Positions 50,909-63,053 of a DNA stretch of 64,000 nucleotides are shown here, in pieces. The translations under genes were made by a program, and so were the position numbers. The first letter of the stretch is position 1, and every line of letters starts with the position of its first letter. This DNA comes from Glycine soja (Eukaryota; Streptophyta; Magnoliopsida; Fabales; Fabaceae). Under the pieces are notes generated by a model. That model saw only the letters and a list, made by a program, of their open reading frames with translations, did not search any database and had not been told where the DNA came from. Location: positions 40,072,966-40,136,965 of the forward strand of contig NC_041019.1 of NCBI RefSeq assembly GCF_004193775.1, in the 5' to 3' direction.

Positions 50909-53735
50909 ATGGATCGAAGTTGGATGACAAGACCACGCATAAGTGACTAGTATGACAATGGAGTTGAAGATTTCTTGCAATTTGTCAAACATAATGCAGC
51001 ACCCATTGGTGGACTATACTTATGTCCATGTGTTAATTGTTTGAATGGACGACGACAATCTTTGGATGACATTAGAACACATCTTATATGTGATGGTATC
51101 AGTCCAAATTATACGAAATGGATTTGGCATGGTGAATTACCACAAATGTCATCAACCCCTTCGACTGCTGCAGTTGACGAAGAAGTTGGTGATCGTATAG
51201 AAGACATGCTACGTGATCTTGGACAAGAGGGTTTTAGGCAAGCACATTCACCTTACTATGAAAGCTTAGATACTGATTCTACGACTCCATTGTATATGGG
51301 ATGCACAAAGTACACACGGTTATCAGCGGTCTTAGGTTTGGTGAATTTGAAAGTAAGATTTGGGTGGAGTGACAAAAGCTTCAACGAATTACTTTTGTTA
51401 TTGAAGAATATGCTTCCTGTAGATAACACATTACCCAAGAACCATTACGAGGCAAAGAAGATATTATGCCCTATGGGTATGGAATACCACAAAATACATG
51501 CTTGCCCTAATGATTGTATTTTGTATAAACATCAATTTGCTAAAATGCACAGCTGCCCTACATGTGGAGCGTCACGTTACAAAGTGAAGTCTGACGAAAG
51601 CAGTGTTGATGCAAGCACCTACAAAGATTGTCCATCAAAAGTGTGTTGGTATCTTCCAGTAATACCAAGGTTTAAGCGATTGTTTGCTAATGCACAAGAC
51701 ACAAAAAACCTAACATGGCATGCTGATGGGAGGATTAAAGATGGATTGCTCTGTCATCCTACTGATTCTCCTCAATGGAAGTCAATTGATGAGTTGTATC
51801 CAGAATTTGGACAAGATCCCAGAAACCTAAGGGTTGGTCTCGCCTCCGATGGAATGAATCCTTTTGGGAACTTGAGCTGCAACCACAGTTCCTGGCCTGT
51901 TTTGCTGATGATTTACAACCTTCCTCCTTGGTTGTGCATCAAACGGAAGTACATAATGATGTGTATGTTGATAGCCGGTCCCAGATAGCCAGGAAATGAC
52001 ATTGATGTGTATCTTGCTCCGTTGATTGAAGACCTCAGGAAATTGTGGGTAGAAGGGGTTGATGTGTATGATAGGAATGCACAGGAGACATTCAGGTTGC
52101 GTGTAATGATTTTTTGCACCATTAACGACTTTCCAGCATATGGGAATTTGAGTGGATATAGCGTCAAAGGCCACCACGCATGTCCTATATGTGAGAAAGA
52201 CACAAGTTACATCCAATTAAAGCATGGAAAGAAGATAGTGTATACAAGACATCAAAGATTTTTAAAAGCTTTTCACCCATACAGGTGAATGAAGAAGGCA
52301 TTTAATGGCACATCTGAGTTTGACAGTGCACTGATTCCTTTGTCAGGTCATGAAGTTTTTGATCGGGTGAAGAACATCGTCACTATATATGGGAAGACAC
52401 AAAAAAAGGATGGGTCCCACAACCAGCTTTGGAAGAAAAAGTCTATATTTTTTTATCTGCCTTACTGGTGTGATTTAGATGTGAGACATTGTTTAGATGT
52501 TATGCATGTTGAGAAAAATGTATGTGATAGTCTAGTTGGGACACTACTAAACATTAAAGGCAAGACAAAAGATGGTTTGAAATGTCGTCAAGATTTAGTA
52601 GAGATGGGCATACGACAACAGTTGCACCCAGTTTCAAAAGGTGTTCGAACTTATTTGCTGCCCACATCTCATACAATGTCAAAGACTGAGAAAAAAAAGC
52701 TTTTGTCATTGTCTGAAAAATGTCAAAGTCCCACAAGGATACTCTTCAAATATAAAGAGCCTTGTATCTGTGAGTGATATGAAATTGGTTGGCTTGAAGT
52801 CTCATGATTGTCACGTTCTAATGCAACAATTATTGCCTATAGCCATCCGGGGTATATTGCCTGACAAAGTAAGGGTTGCAATAACTAGATTGTGTTTTTT
52901 CTTCAATGTCATCTGCAGCAAAGTAATCGACTCGAAACAGTTGGATGATTTGGAAAATGAGGCTTCCATTATCATTTGTCAATTGGAGATGTATTTTCCA
53001 CCTGCATTTTTTGACATAATGGCTCACAAAGAATATGTTGCAGCTTGTCACCCAAACATGAATATGATGCGCGTGTTGCAGAAGCACAATAGGAGTTTCA
53101 TTAATTGGTTTAGAAAAACAATTTTTGGAATTGACACTGCTTCTAAGACATTAACAATGTTAGCTGTTGGGCCTAATCTGAATGTCCTCACTTGGAAGGG
53201 GTATGATATCAACAATTATTCATTTTACACAAAATCGCAGGATGATCACAGTGGAGTCACCATTGATGCTCATTCGGACCACTTTAGTAGTGTAGTAGAT
53301 AACCATCCTATTCGAGTGTCCATGCCTTATTATGGACTAATCAAGGAAATTTGGGAGCTTGATTACGGTGAATTTAGAGTGCCTGTTTTCAAGTGTCAAT
53401 GGGTTAATGGAAATGCAGGTGTCCGACAAGACAAAATGGGGTTTACTTTGGTTGACCTTCAAAGGATTGGTTATAAGGACGAGCCATTCATCCTGGCAGC
53501 ACAAGCAAGACAGGTGTTCTATGTTGAAGATCCCAACGACTCAAGAAGGTCAGTTGTTCTTCAGGGGAAAACAATTGGTATCTTTCCCAATATTGATGCT
53601 TCAACCCTTGATGTTAACGACATGCCGACCTTCTCCACAAAAATGCCTCCCGTAAATGATGAAAATGAGGAGGATGATGTATATGCAAATCGTATCGATC
53701 ATGACGAAGGTTTATGGGAAAATACATCTACTTGA
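50909..53735 (+). pseudogene. TNP2-type CACTA transposase
   Basis: From ATG 50909 (MDRSWMTRPRISD) the transposase-associated domain runs to about 51160 (YLCPCVNCLNGRRQ). The TNP2 core follows: NHYEAKKILCPMGMEYHKIH, CPTCGASRYK, WHADGRIKDG, LRVGLASDGMNPFGNLS, SGYSVKGHHACPICEKDT, DVMHVEKNVCDSLVGTLLN. Then come DUF4218 text (GLKSHDCHVLMQQLLPIAIR) and DUF4216 text (YDINNYSFYTKSQDDHSG, MPYYGLIKEIWELDYG). It would cut and join the element ends. Stops: TAG 50948, TAG 51986 and TGA 52286, all in one otherwise open frame. A slip in the A-run near 52690 moves to the frame that ends at 53733. About 100 residues of DUF4218 are missing near 53020. It is recently inactivated. Confidence 0.9.
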
Positions 53736-54454
53736 ATGCGGTATATAACACCATTTTGTTTACCTTATCCATTGTCATTTTAAATTTCTTATTATTTGTA
53801 TTTCATTACTATTTGATACATGTATGTTGTGGTAATTTAGTTGGCTTAATTAATTTCTGTATTTCTATGCAGGCATGGCAACACCCCTGAGGTCCCCTCC
53901 ACCACCAGATTCTCCTACGGAAACCACAAAAAAGAAGACTAGACAAACTACCAGGATGCGAAGGTTGACTGCCAAAAGCTTAGATCAACCACGACCAACC
54001 GTCCACGTCAACCCTTCTACTGGTAGAGGATCTGGCCCTCATAAAGAAAAATTTCATAGTTACCTTGGGGTAATGGCACGGGAGAAAATCCCTATCGTTC
54101 ATACTACTTGGAAGGATGTCCCAGAAACTCTAAAAGTTCTTGTATGGAATGACATTTTGGTAAGTACGCTAAACTGGTAACTAGATATTTATTATTAGAG
54201 TAACTTATTCAGCAGTATTTAGAAGTAACATGTAAGCAAAACAGAGAACATAAAATAATTTCTATTTTATTTTAAAATTTTAATTTTAAAGTAACATGTA
54301 AGGAAAACAGAAAAATATGTACCAATCCAAAGGATTCGAAGGAACATGAAAGATGTAGTCATATGGGAGGAGAGGGTTGGTCAATATATGCAATTAGATG
54401 CAGACAAAAATAATTTATTATAGTTACAAACTTACTTTGAACAGTTGAAATTAT

Positions 54455-54784
54455 TTATGTCAGTTGATTTGCGGAAAGTATAGATTTTTTTTTTGAGTGA
54501 TGGTTGTTGTTGTTGTTGTTGTTGGTTAAGGTTTTGCAATTGGGGTTGTCTAAGAAGATGCTTTGGTGGGAAGAGGGGATTTGAGGGTTTTTAAGTTTCC
54601 TCACTCTTGCATGACCCAAACCATTGTGAAGCATGCAAACAACCTTCTTGAACCTCACCACAGTTTCACTGGTTTCCACCATTAAATTCCTACGCTGAAC
54701 CTGATCCCTTGGTTGAGACAACAAACTCAGAACCCTATGGCAGCTTTCAACAGCTACTCTATTAGCTTGCTCAACCTCCTCCAT
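54455..54784 (-). pseudogene. WRKY group IId transcription factor fragment (exon 1)
   Basis: From ATG 54784 the minus strand reads MEEVEQANRVAVESCHRVLS, then LLSQPRDQVQRRNLMVETSE, VVRFKKVVCMLHNGLGHARV, RKLKNPQIPSSHQSIFLDNP and a run of Asn encoded by GTT repeats on the plus strand. This is the N-terminal region of group IId WRKY factors, including the LxHGLGHARxRK-type C-motif context. The WRKY domain itself is absent, and the text loses frame after about 54480. It lies antisense in intron 1 of the TNP1/Ulp1 gene. Confidence 0.75.
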
Positions 54785-55412
54785 GTTAGCCTCTAAAAAA
54801 TTTAATAATATCAGTAAAAAATAATACAAGGGTAAATTTCATTGCAGCATGTTGACTCAAGGAACTTAACCATCTAAACTAAATTAATTAAATTAATTTG
54901 GTTGATATTTTTTTATCTTCAAAATTGAATTTAGTAATTTATAAATTGTTTACTTCTTGGGTTTTACTGCCAACTAGAATCAATTTTATAATTCAATTGA
55001 TTATTTTTAATGTTTATATCAATATATTTGATTATTTATACTTTCATTCTACTTCTGTATTTTCTTTTCTTTTTCGTTCATTTTATTTTTCTTATAATTT
55101 TTATTATATTTTGTATATGTTAAACGATAACTATAGGAAAAATTAAATGCATAATTATTTTTATAAAATTAAATATTAAATTAAGCTAAATATTTATGCA
55201 TTTAATTTAATATTTAATTTCTACATGTAGCTTAATTTTTTTGACCAGTTTTAAAGTTCATTTAAACCAGACTAGGAACTTCAGAAGGTCCAATTTCACA
55301 CAATGGTGCACACCTCACTTCTAAACTTTACAACCCTATGTTTTTGAATTTGTACTTTTTGTACTATTATCTATAACAGTTTTTTTTTTCTTGATAAAAT
55401 TTAACTGTTCTG

Positions 55413-56632
55413 TTAATTAATATGATTATAGAAAAGTGATGTAATTGAGTTTATGCAATTCGAGGCACCCGACTTCATTGATATGGCTTGGAACTGGTCA
55501 AGATTCATTAAGAGGTCATCACCATGAATTCTATTGAACAAAAAGTTGTTTCCAGTGGTTTCCATTTTGGGTGGTGGCTTTGGTTGGTCATTGATGTTTG
55601 TAATAAATCCCTCTGGCAGAGCTTGATGGGATTCTGATTTTAGCATCATTGCATTCTTGAAGTCCTTATTGATTGAAGCAATTCGAGTACTTGGTTTCTG
55701 GCAACCCCCAATGTTTCCATAGTCAGCAATGAGTTTAGAGAAGGGCTTGTGGGTGACAAGGTCAATCCCCAATTGAGAGAGCTTCTTTTTCAGCTGTGTT
55801 CCAATAGTTCTTTACATCAGTGTCTGTTCTCCCAAGAAGTTGTTGGGCTATTATAGACCACCTGCGACATAAATATTAAGACTACCACCATTCTAATTCC
55901 CTAAACATGAAAACATCAGCAATTATATTTGTCATGAACATGGGATATAAAATAATAGATAATAGATGGTATATTTTGCTTAGAAGTGTGTAAACTAAGG
56001 GGTGCTCATAGAACAAATACAGCCTCGTAATAAATAGTGTTTTAACATTTGTGCCTCTTTCTATTGCCAAGAATTATCTCTGTAGTATGGGTATAAAACT
56101 CTAGAATATTTACAACATTCAAATAGCAACCAAGAGAGAAATGAGAGAGCAATAACTACAAGACATTATATGGCTAAAGTTGGAACAATGACAATGAAAC
56201 TTAATGGAACATCATATGATCTATTTATTTGCATATGCAGGGCAGATCCTGGGGTTGTTTTGCAGTGTGATTGCCCAGGGCCCATGACCGAAAGGATCCC
56301 AAAAAAATCCTGACAACTATAATGTGAGGAGGAAAAAAATATCAATTCCTTTTTTGGATAACTTCATATTTTCATCTTTCTAAAACTCCTTCAATTCTTG
56401 AATTTTGACCTTTTGCAAGCATTAAAGCTTGAATTCATGATTTAGTCACAAAATAATCCAAAAGTACAAAACCAAGTTGAAGAATTAGGCCACACTAATC
56501 ACCCGCTACCTATGGTTGCATGAAGCTTAATGATTAGATCTTCTTCTTGGGTTGTGAAGTTGTCGTTTTTAAGATCAGGTCTGGGATAGTTAGTCCACCT
56601 AATCCTACAACTCCTTCCACACCTCTTGAGCC
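55413..56632 (-). pseudogene. R2R3-MYB gene fragment (exons 2 and 3)
   Basis: Exon 2 (56632-56503, exactly 130 bp as in most R2R3-MYB genes) reads [20 protein letters not shown] and [19 protein letters not shown]. Exon 3 (from 55861) reads WSIIAQQLLGRTDTDVKNYW. A one-base slip near 55785 follows, then GIDLVTHKPFSKLIADYGNI and a tail to 55413. DNA-contact residues of R2/R3 are partly changed (P for L in NYLRPDL, G for R in GSR). The GID-VTHKPFS block is shared by MYB35/TDF1-like factors. Exon 1 is absent. It lies antisense in intron 1 of the TNP1/Ulp1 gene. Confidence 0.75.
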
Positions 56633-56833
56633 CTGTGTTAATAGCCCCAAGTGCAAAACTTTTAGTTTTATATATAAAAAAAATTATATAAAAAATTTGC
56701 AAGACAATTATATTATAATAATTTTTTTATTGACTTTGTGAAGTTTTATATAAAAAAAATGTTGTATAAGGAAAAAAATTCAATAAAATATTAACTTTAT
56801 GACAAACTTATTTCAACCTTAAATATTTATAAA

Positions 56834-56879
<46 letters not shown>
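56834..56879. repeat. (AT)n microsatellite
   Basis: More than 20 uninterrupted AT units between the MYB and KH fragments. Confidence 0.9.
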
Positions 56880-56882
<3 letters not shown>

Positions 56883-58029
56883 TCAAATAGTATTAAATTT
56901 AATATATTTAAGTAAAGTTTTGAATTTGAATATTGTAAATGAAAAAAAAAATGTGATTATAGGCTAAAGTAATAAATACAAACTAATAAATACTTTTATT
57001 ATTTTATATATCTTTATATTTATAAAGTAATACATGTTTTAAGATATATCAAAATCAAAATCATGAAATTGATCTGGTGACTTAAAAGCAAAGAAAGTCG
57101 GTCACTGTGATTTTTCCTTTTTGAAGTGGCAGAATTATAACATGCTCAACTTGTTTCACTATTGGGCGCCATAATATTATGAAGCTCTTGTATCAGAATC
57201 TTTAAATTTCTCCAAGTATGGGGGAAAATTATAAATGAGATCCAAATAATAAAGTTTTGTTAACTCTTTGTTACAAATCGAAAATCTTAATGATGCTATC
57301 AGAATCATAAAAATGTAATAATTTCTTGTTGCGATAAAAGTGAGCCATTTGATCTAAACAACATATAAATGTGATGGTGGGAGTGGGCAGTGGTGAGTGA
57401 GCAGTGAAAGTGGGTTCTGAGGTGTCTAAACAAATTTTGATTTATCAATATATGTTATTTTTTAGAGGGGCAAGTGTGCCCCACCCCTCCCCATTTTTCT
57501 TGTAAAAATTATACATGTGGACTCTAGCTTTTGATATTTATCAATATATGTTAAAAACAGATCAAGTGATCAAATACACTATATGCTGCTTAATAAATAG
57601 TTAAATGTAGTACGAAAATGAAGGGGTTCCATACTAATCATTCATTCAAGAAATGTAGAATCCCCAATATTACTTGGTATTTTTTTAAACTAATGTATAT
57701 CTTTTATAAGTATGGTTGGTCCCATATAAACACTGAAGCTAATAGGAGATCCAACAAATCTTGTTTCTCACAAATAAGGTAAAACACCAAATTCAGGCCT
57801 ACATTTTGGTGTTTGTGTCAATGTCCTACAATTAAGTATTGCATTGCATGGTTCTAAATGCAAATGTCAGATCCATGGGTTCTTTAATTTCATGCAGTAA
57901 ACAGTATAGTAATAATTAAACATGAATCCAACAAGAAAATTCTTTTGTAGGATACTGACTTTCTATTTGATGCAGTAAAAAATTTAAGCTATTGATGTGC
58001 TTCAAGACAGGAAGAAGTAGAAAACTAAC

Positions 58030-58159
58030 CTTAATCATTGCTCCAAACTCATTTCTGATCCTCGATATGTTTGAGACACATCGGCCAATCAACCCACCAA
58101 CCATTGTTTCCAAAATCAGCATCTCAAATGTAACATAATCAACTGCAAGATTGGTTGTC
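58030..58159 (-). pseudogene. KH-domain RNA-binding gene fragment, one exon
   Basis: The minus strand between a 3' splice site (CTCTAG) and a 5' splice site (AAG/GTTAGT) reads DYVTFEMLILETMVGGLIGR and CVSNISRIRNEFGAMIK. This is a KH domain core with the GxxG loop region (GLIGRCVSNI), in which the usual second Gly has become Val. It fits the KH proteins related to poly(rC)-binding or FLK/PEPPER types. It is a single exon, antisense in intron 1 of the TNP1/Ulp1 gene. A nearby minus-strand frame (58731-58952) with no recognised family may be a further captured piece. Confidence 0.65.
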
Positions 58160-61100
58160 CTAGAGATCAAGTGATTGTAAGAAAATATTCTAAACTTGAT
58201 ATAACTGTTAAATGGCAGCCAAACATCTTTCTGATATAGAAAACATTAAATAACCTGAAGTTGGGTCAAGATATGGTTGGGATGGTCGAATTGAAGCATA
58301 ATTGTATGTTGGGCTAATTGAAATGACTTGTCTTAGTGGGTTTTCCCCATACAAAATTTGAGTTGATATATATGTTAGGCAAAAATGAAAAACTAATTTT
58401 ATAAAGTAAAATTTATTTCAATTGTAATTTTAGAACAAATTTCTAAATATGTTTTATCTAAGTTAATAACTCCTGTAGCATGGCCCATTTTTAATCATAT
58501 GCAAAGGATGATAGGACACCCACCACTACCAAATTACCCTTTGGTGGAGTGGGAATAGTGCAGTGGGTCAAACAATAAAAACAATGAAACATACATCCTG
58601 CAACATATCTTACATTACATTATTAAATATATAGTTGGTGGTGTGTTTTTCTTTTTCTGCAGAGGTGGATCCATGTTATTTTGTTGTGAATCTTTGTCTG
58701 TCACTTTTAATCTGACCCTTTGTACTGCAACTAAATTACATTTTTAAACTTGCAAATTGTACTATATTTATTTATATACCCCCTTCCCCCAAAAAAAACT
58801 GAGACAAAAAAGTGTGGTGTGCCAAAGTCTAAAATTGTTTGCATTAGCTTAAAAGTAGAAGAGAAAATTGTTTGCACTTCCCTTAATTCTTTAAGATAGG
58901 TTGGTATAGGTACACCAGACTGTTCTGTCAACTTTTTATACGCAGCTTGCAACCTTCTAGTGACTGGTATATATATTATTTAATTGCGGTGGAAATGTGG
59001 TCTATGCAGTAACAAATTTAACTTTGTCTATTTATTATTTTAGGCCAAATTTGACATCCCTGAAGGTTTAACTGCGAAGAAGATGGCTATGTCCACCGTT
59101 GGGACCAAATGGAGGCAATTTAAGTCCTCCCTGACGACCCGATATGTATATGCTAAGAATGACGATGAACAAAACAAGGATCCATCTACTAAGTATGGTA
59201 TTGATCGAAATACATGGGAAGAATTTGCAAAGACTCGACAGACCCCTACTTGGAAGGTTTAAATTTTAATCTTTTTACAAAACATTTTAGTTACATAATT
59301 TAGTTGTTAATGTCATTAATTTTTGAGTTGTATTTGAAAATGCTGATAGGGAATACGCAAAAAAGCACAGGAAATTCAAAAATTCAATGAATCTCTCCAC
59401 ATACTCTCTCGTGGAGGCTATGATGTGCTTGAAAAAAAGTTAATGGCCGAGAAAACAAAGTCAAGACTGAATCAAGGTGACAATAGTCAAAATGCAGATA
59501 TGGTCGTCGACCCTCCATCCCCTATTGCGAGACATGAGAAGTGGAAAAAGGCTAGGACAAACAAATTTGGGCAAATGACATCTGCAGCAGCTCAAGAAAT
59601 CGCAGACAAAATTGTAAGTTGAATATATGCCACAATTATAAATTGTAATTTGTAACCATAACAACGAGTTAATTTGTTGTCAATGCCACATAATGAATTA
59701 CAGGAACAGGAAAAACAGGGAGCTTTTGTCCCACATGGTCGTCAAGACATCCTAAACACTGCCATTGGCCGTCCAGAGCATCCTGGACGTGTTCGTGTCG
59801 GTGGACATGGTGTGACCATACCCAGCTACTTTGGACATGCTTCTTGTGGGTCTTTGCCTGTGATCACTGCCAAAAGATTGGTTGAAATCATACAAACTAT
59901 TAAGCAAGAGATGAAGAAAGAGGTAGAAGACGAGAACAAAGACCGTATGGACAAGATGAAAATGGAGTTGGATGCGATCAAGAGTGAATTATCCCAAATT
60001 CATACAAAACAGTCAGCTTCCCCAAGACCGTCTAACCCTGACATATTTGTTGCACGTGTTAGCACGAAAGAGAGTTGTGCTGAAGCTGCTAATAATGTTG
60101 TTGGTAACGAGCGGTCTACATTTGATACATGTAGTATGAGCTTATACATTGTTTGTGGTGACAGTACACAGCTGGTGGCAGGGGGAAAGGTCTTTGGAGT
60201 AGGTGGCACGATACACACTGTTGCTTATGGAGATGATGTACTAAGGGTGTGTGTTGACACTGTATACGATGGTGAAGCCATTGTCCTGTTACCCACTTCA
60301 GAGATTCAGTATGTCAGGGACGCCGTGAACTCATTCATTGGATGACCCAGACATCTAGTGAAACCTTTATCTTATGTAAGTAATATAATAATCCCCCTGC
60401 CAAATTATCATTTGAATACACACTTGTAATATTTGTTAAGTTGTTGATTAAATTTAATACTTATTTTCTTGTACCAGTTAGGATTCAGACCTTAATGTGC
60501 GGAAGCCAGTTGAACATAGTAGTGATGCAAAGCTTGCAGGTGAATCCGATCCATTGGGAGAGTTGATGAAGATATTGTTTTATGTGTACCAGAATCCAGT
60601 GGAAGTGCCATGGGAGGCGAGCCAATTTGGACTTCCTGATATTGGGGCAAAATTTTACATCACACATGCAGATCTAGCAGAAATAATATCAGGTGACAAG
60701 TGTTTAAACATAGCGATACTACAGTTGTGGACCATGTAAGACATTTTCCTGCAACCTTTATGTTTGATTACCTGATAACCATTATTTTTAAATCTAAAAC
60801 ATTTAAAATAATCATGACTTTTCTTCCAAATAGATTTATGAATGAGTGTGGTAGAAGCAAAGCTGATCAGTCACTGTATGGTTTGCTGGAGCCTCAATCT
60901 ATACAAAATGCTAAGGAAAGACGTCAACAATGCCAACAATACATTGAAACATGGGTCAAGGAATCACAAAGGCAGTTGTATTTAGGAGCTTACTTGCATC
61001 AGTAAGTTCACTTGTTCTTCGAATTTAAGTCTTTTTTTTGTTGTTGTACAATTCTATTATTATAATTGTCCAATTCAGGGCACGTTGGCAACTATTTGTT

Positions 61101-61717
61101 CTCCACCCAAGGGAAAACACGGTCGTTTGGTTTTGTTCTTTGAGGAAGAAGCCTGATATTAACATCAAAGGCGCAATTAACAGGTTCTATTCAAATATAC
61201 AAATCATGGCATCAGTTGGCAATTGTTGTTAGATATACAACAAAAATGGTTGTCATATATATGCTATTTTTTTTAACTAGTGCAATGAAGACAATAACCA
61301 GTTCTTTTGAAGGCATGTCTAATCAAGGTGCACCTCGGTGGGTTGAACCCAAGGTAATCAGTACCTGTTTGTAATGAACCATTTGTACATCTTTAAGTGT
61401 TGAATATTAAGTAACCATTAAAAATGTTATATGTAGAGTAATGTGCAAAGTGGAGGGTTTGAGTGCGGATATTATGTCATGCACTGGATGTGGTGCATCG
61501 TGACTGCCGGTTTGAAGGATGATTGGCACAAGGTAAACATAATGCATGGAGTTACAATTGTAACTTTGGTTAATATCTCTTAAGTTACTAATAATTTTAT
61601 CTAATGTTAATTTTGTAGTGGTTTTCTGATGGATCACCGTTAGACGTGGAGGCCATCACAACAGTTCGGCAGAAATGGGCAACTTACTTTTTAACTTTTA
61701 GGAAAAGCAGTTGCTAA

Positions 61718-62490
61718 ATTTGATTTGTATTATGTACAAGTACATTTTTCCTGTGGTTTCATCAAAGAATTAGAACAATTATGGCTGCAACTTTGTATGT
61801 TGGATACATTAGAGGATCATTAATTCAAAAAAGGGTATTCAATTTGCATGAACTTATATATGTAAGATGCATGTCATTTGATGCTATTGTTCAGATTTCA
61901 TTCTTAGTATCGTGTAATTAGGATACATTTGATTAGATATGATCTTCGTACTTCCTGGTTTTGTGTTTGGTGCATCAACTTCAGCTTACCAGGTTCATGT
62001 GTCTCTTTCTCAATTTGTCAATTTCTCTTGTGCATCAACTTGACAAGGATTGTGTTTTGACTGAGCAAGCTCTACCTGCTGATCTTGTTAAAAGGTAATC
62101 CTTATCTTACAAGTTAAAAAAATGCTCCTAAGGCAAAAAAAAAGTGTCTATGATTCCTAGTGGTAATTGAAATGCATGTAAGAATTCATAGTGGTAAAAA
62201 TCTGATTCTGTATAAACATTTAGATTTGAAATGTATACCAGGAATCTTGATCCCATTTATTTACTTGTAAGATGAATTTTATTTGTATGTTAGTAAGGAT
62301 ACATTTGAAATCTATTTCTGCAATACTGTATAATCTATTTTTATAATTAATGGTCCAATATTTTCACACTTGTCATATGTACATAAATGATTTTATAAAT
62401 ATTGAAAATCATGATGATGCTTTTGGTTGGCATAATGTGCGTCTTATTTAATTTATAGGTACCAGAGATTAACGTAAAAAAAATGCATCA
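61718..62490. other. 3' flank of the TNP1/Ulp1 gene, no gene
   Basis: This is AT-rich sequence that would hold the 3' untranslated region and polyadenylation signals. Nothing else was recognised. Confidence 0.5.
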
Positions 62491-63050
62491 AAAAATGAAA
62501 AAAAAATTAGACATACTAAGACGGTTCCCACAAACGTTGTAAAATGACAACATAATGTACACATACAAAGACGGTTCCCATAACCATCGTAAAATGGCAA
62601 CACATACAAAGACGTTTCCCGTAAAACATCCTAGTATGCAGTCTTGACATGTCATCTATGACGGTTCCCTATAACCGTCATAAAATTATGTTCATACAAA
62701 GACGGTCATAAAAACCGTCTTAAAATGTAAATTATGATTGTTAGAATCTAAGATGATTCTCTTATAACCGTCGTAGACAATGCGCACCTACTAAGACGGT
62801 CTTCGTAACCGTCTTAATATTCCAAAATTATCTGTAGACTTTGAGACGGTTATTTATGAAACGTTGTAATTTTTTAGCACATACTAAGACAGTTATTCTT
62901 AACCGTCGTAGTATTCAAAACTTACAACAACGGTTCTCATAACCGTCGTAAAATAACTAATACATTTTACGACGTTGGCATTAACGACGGTTGGAAACCG
63001 TCGTGACATGGGCATAAGAACCGACTTAAAATCCAATTTTTCTAGTAATG
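62491..63050. repeat. Right subterminal array and terminus of the CACTA element
   Basis: About a dozen words of the form AAGACGGTT(C/A).. and ..AACCGTC(G/T)TA alternate in both directions, often as pairs forming short hairpins (for example AAGACGGTCTTCGTAACCGTCTT, about 62795-62817). The tip is TCTAGTAATG. Confidence 0.85.
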
Positions 63051-63053
63051 TCT

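Larger units (their letters stand above)
53875..61717 (+). pseudogene. TNP1-like / Ulp1 protease fusion gene of the CACTA element
   Basis: Ten exons with proper phases can be followed: 53875-54159, 59044-59256, 59350-59613, 59704-60375, 60482-60735, 60834-61001, 61079-61183, 61281-61353, 61437-61532 and 61619-61717. The first four give a plant En/Spm TNP1-like DNA-binding protein ([54 protein letters not shown], a coiled coil near 59900-60000). The last five give a Ulp1/C48 SUMO-protease-like domain (WQLFVLHPRENTVVWFCSL, QSGGFECGYYVMHWMW with the catalytic Cys). TGA 60343-60345 replaces Trp. The catalytic His before Trp is Arg (ARWQLF). Intron 1 is 4.9 kb and holds antisense captured fragments. 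A 3' splice site just before 53875 implies a further 5' exon. Confidence 0.85.
40219..63050 (+). mobile_element. CACTA (En/Spm-like) transposon, 22.8 kb
   Basis: The left end is CACTACTAGAAAATTGGCGT. The right end is the complement of CATTACTAGAAAAATTGGAT, with one change in the CACTA tip. The 3-bp target duplication TCT is at 40216-40218 and 63051-63053. Copia RT coding text is continuous across the insertion. AAGACGGTT/AACCGTCTT subterminal repeats are at both ends. It carries a TNP2 transposase, a TNP1/Ulp1 gene and at least four antisense fragments of plant genes. Confidence 0.9.
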
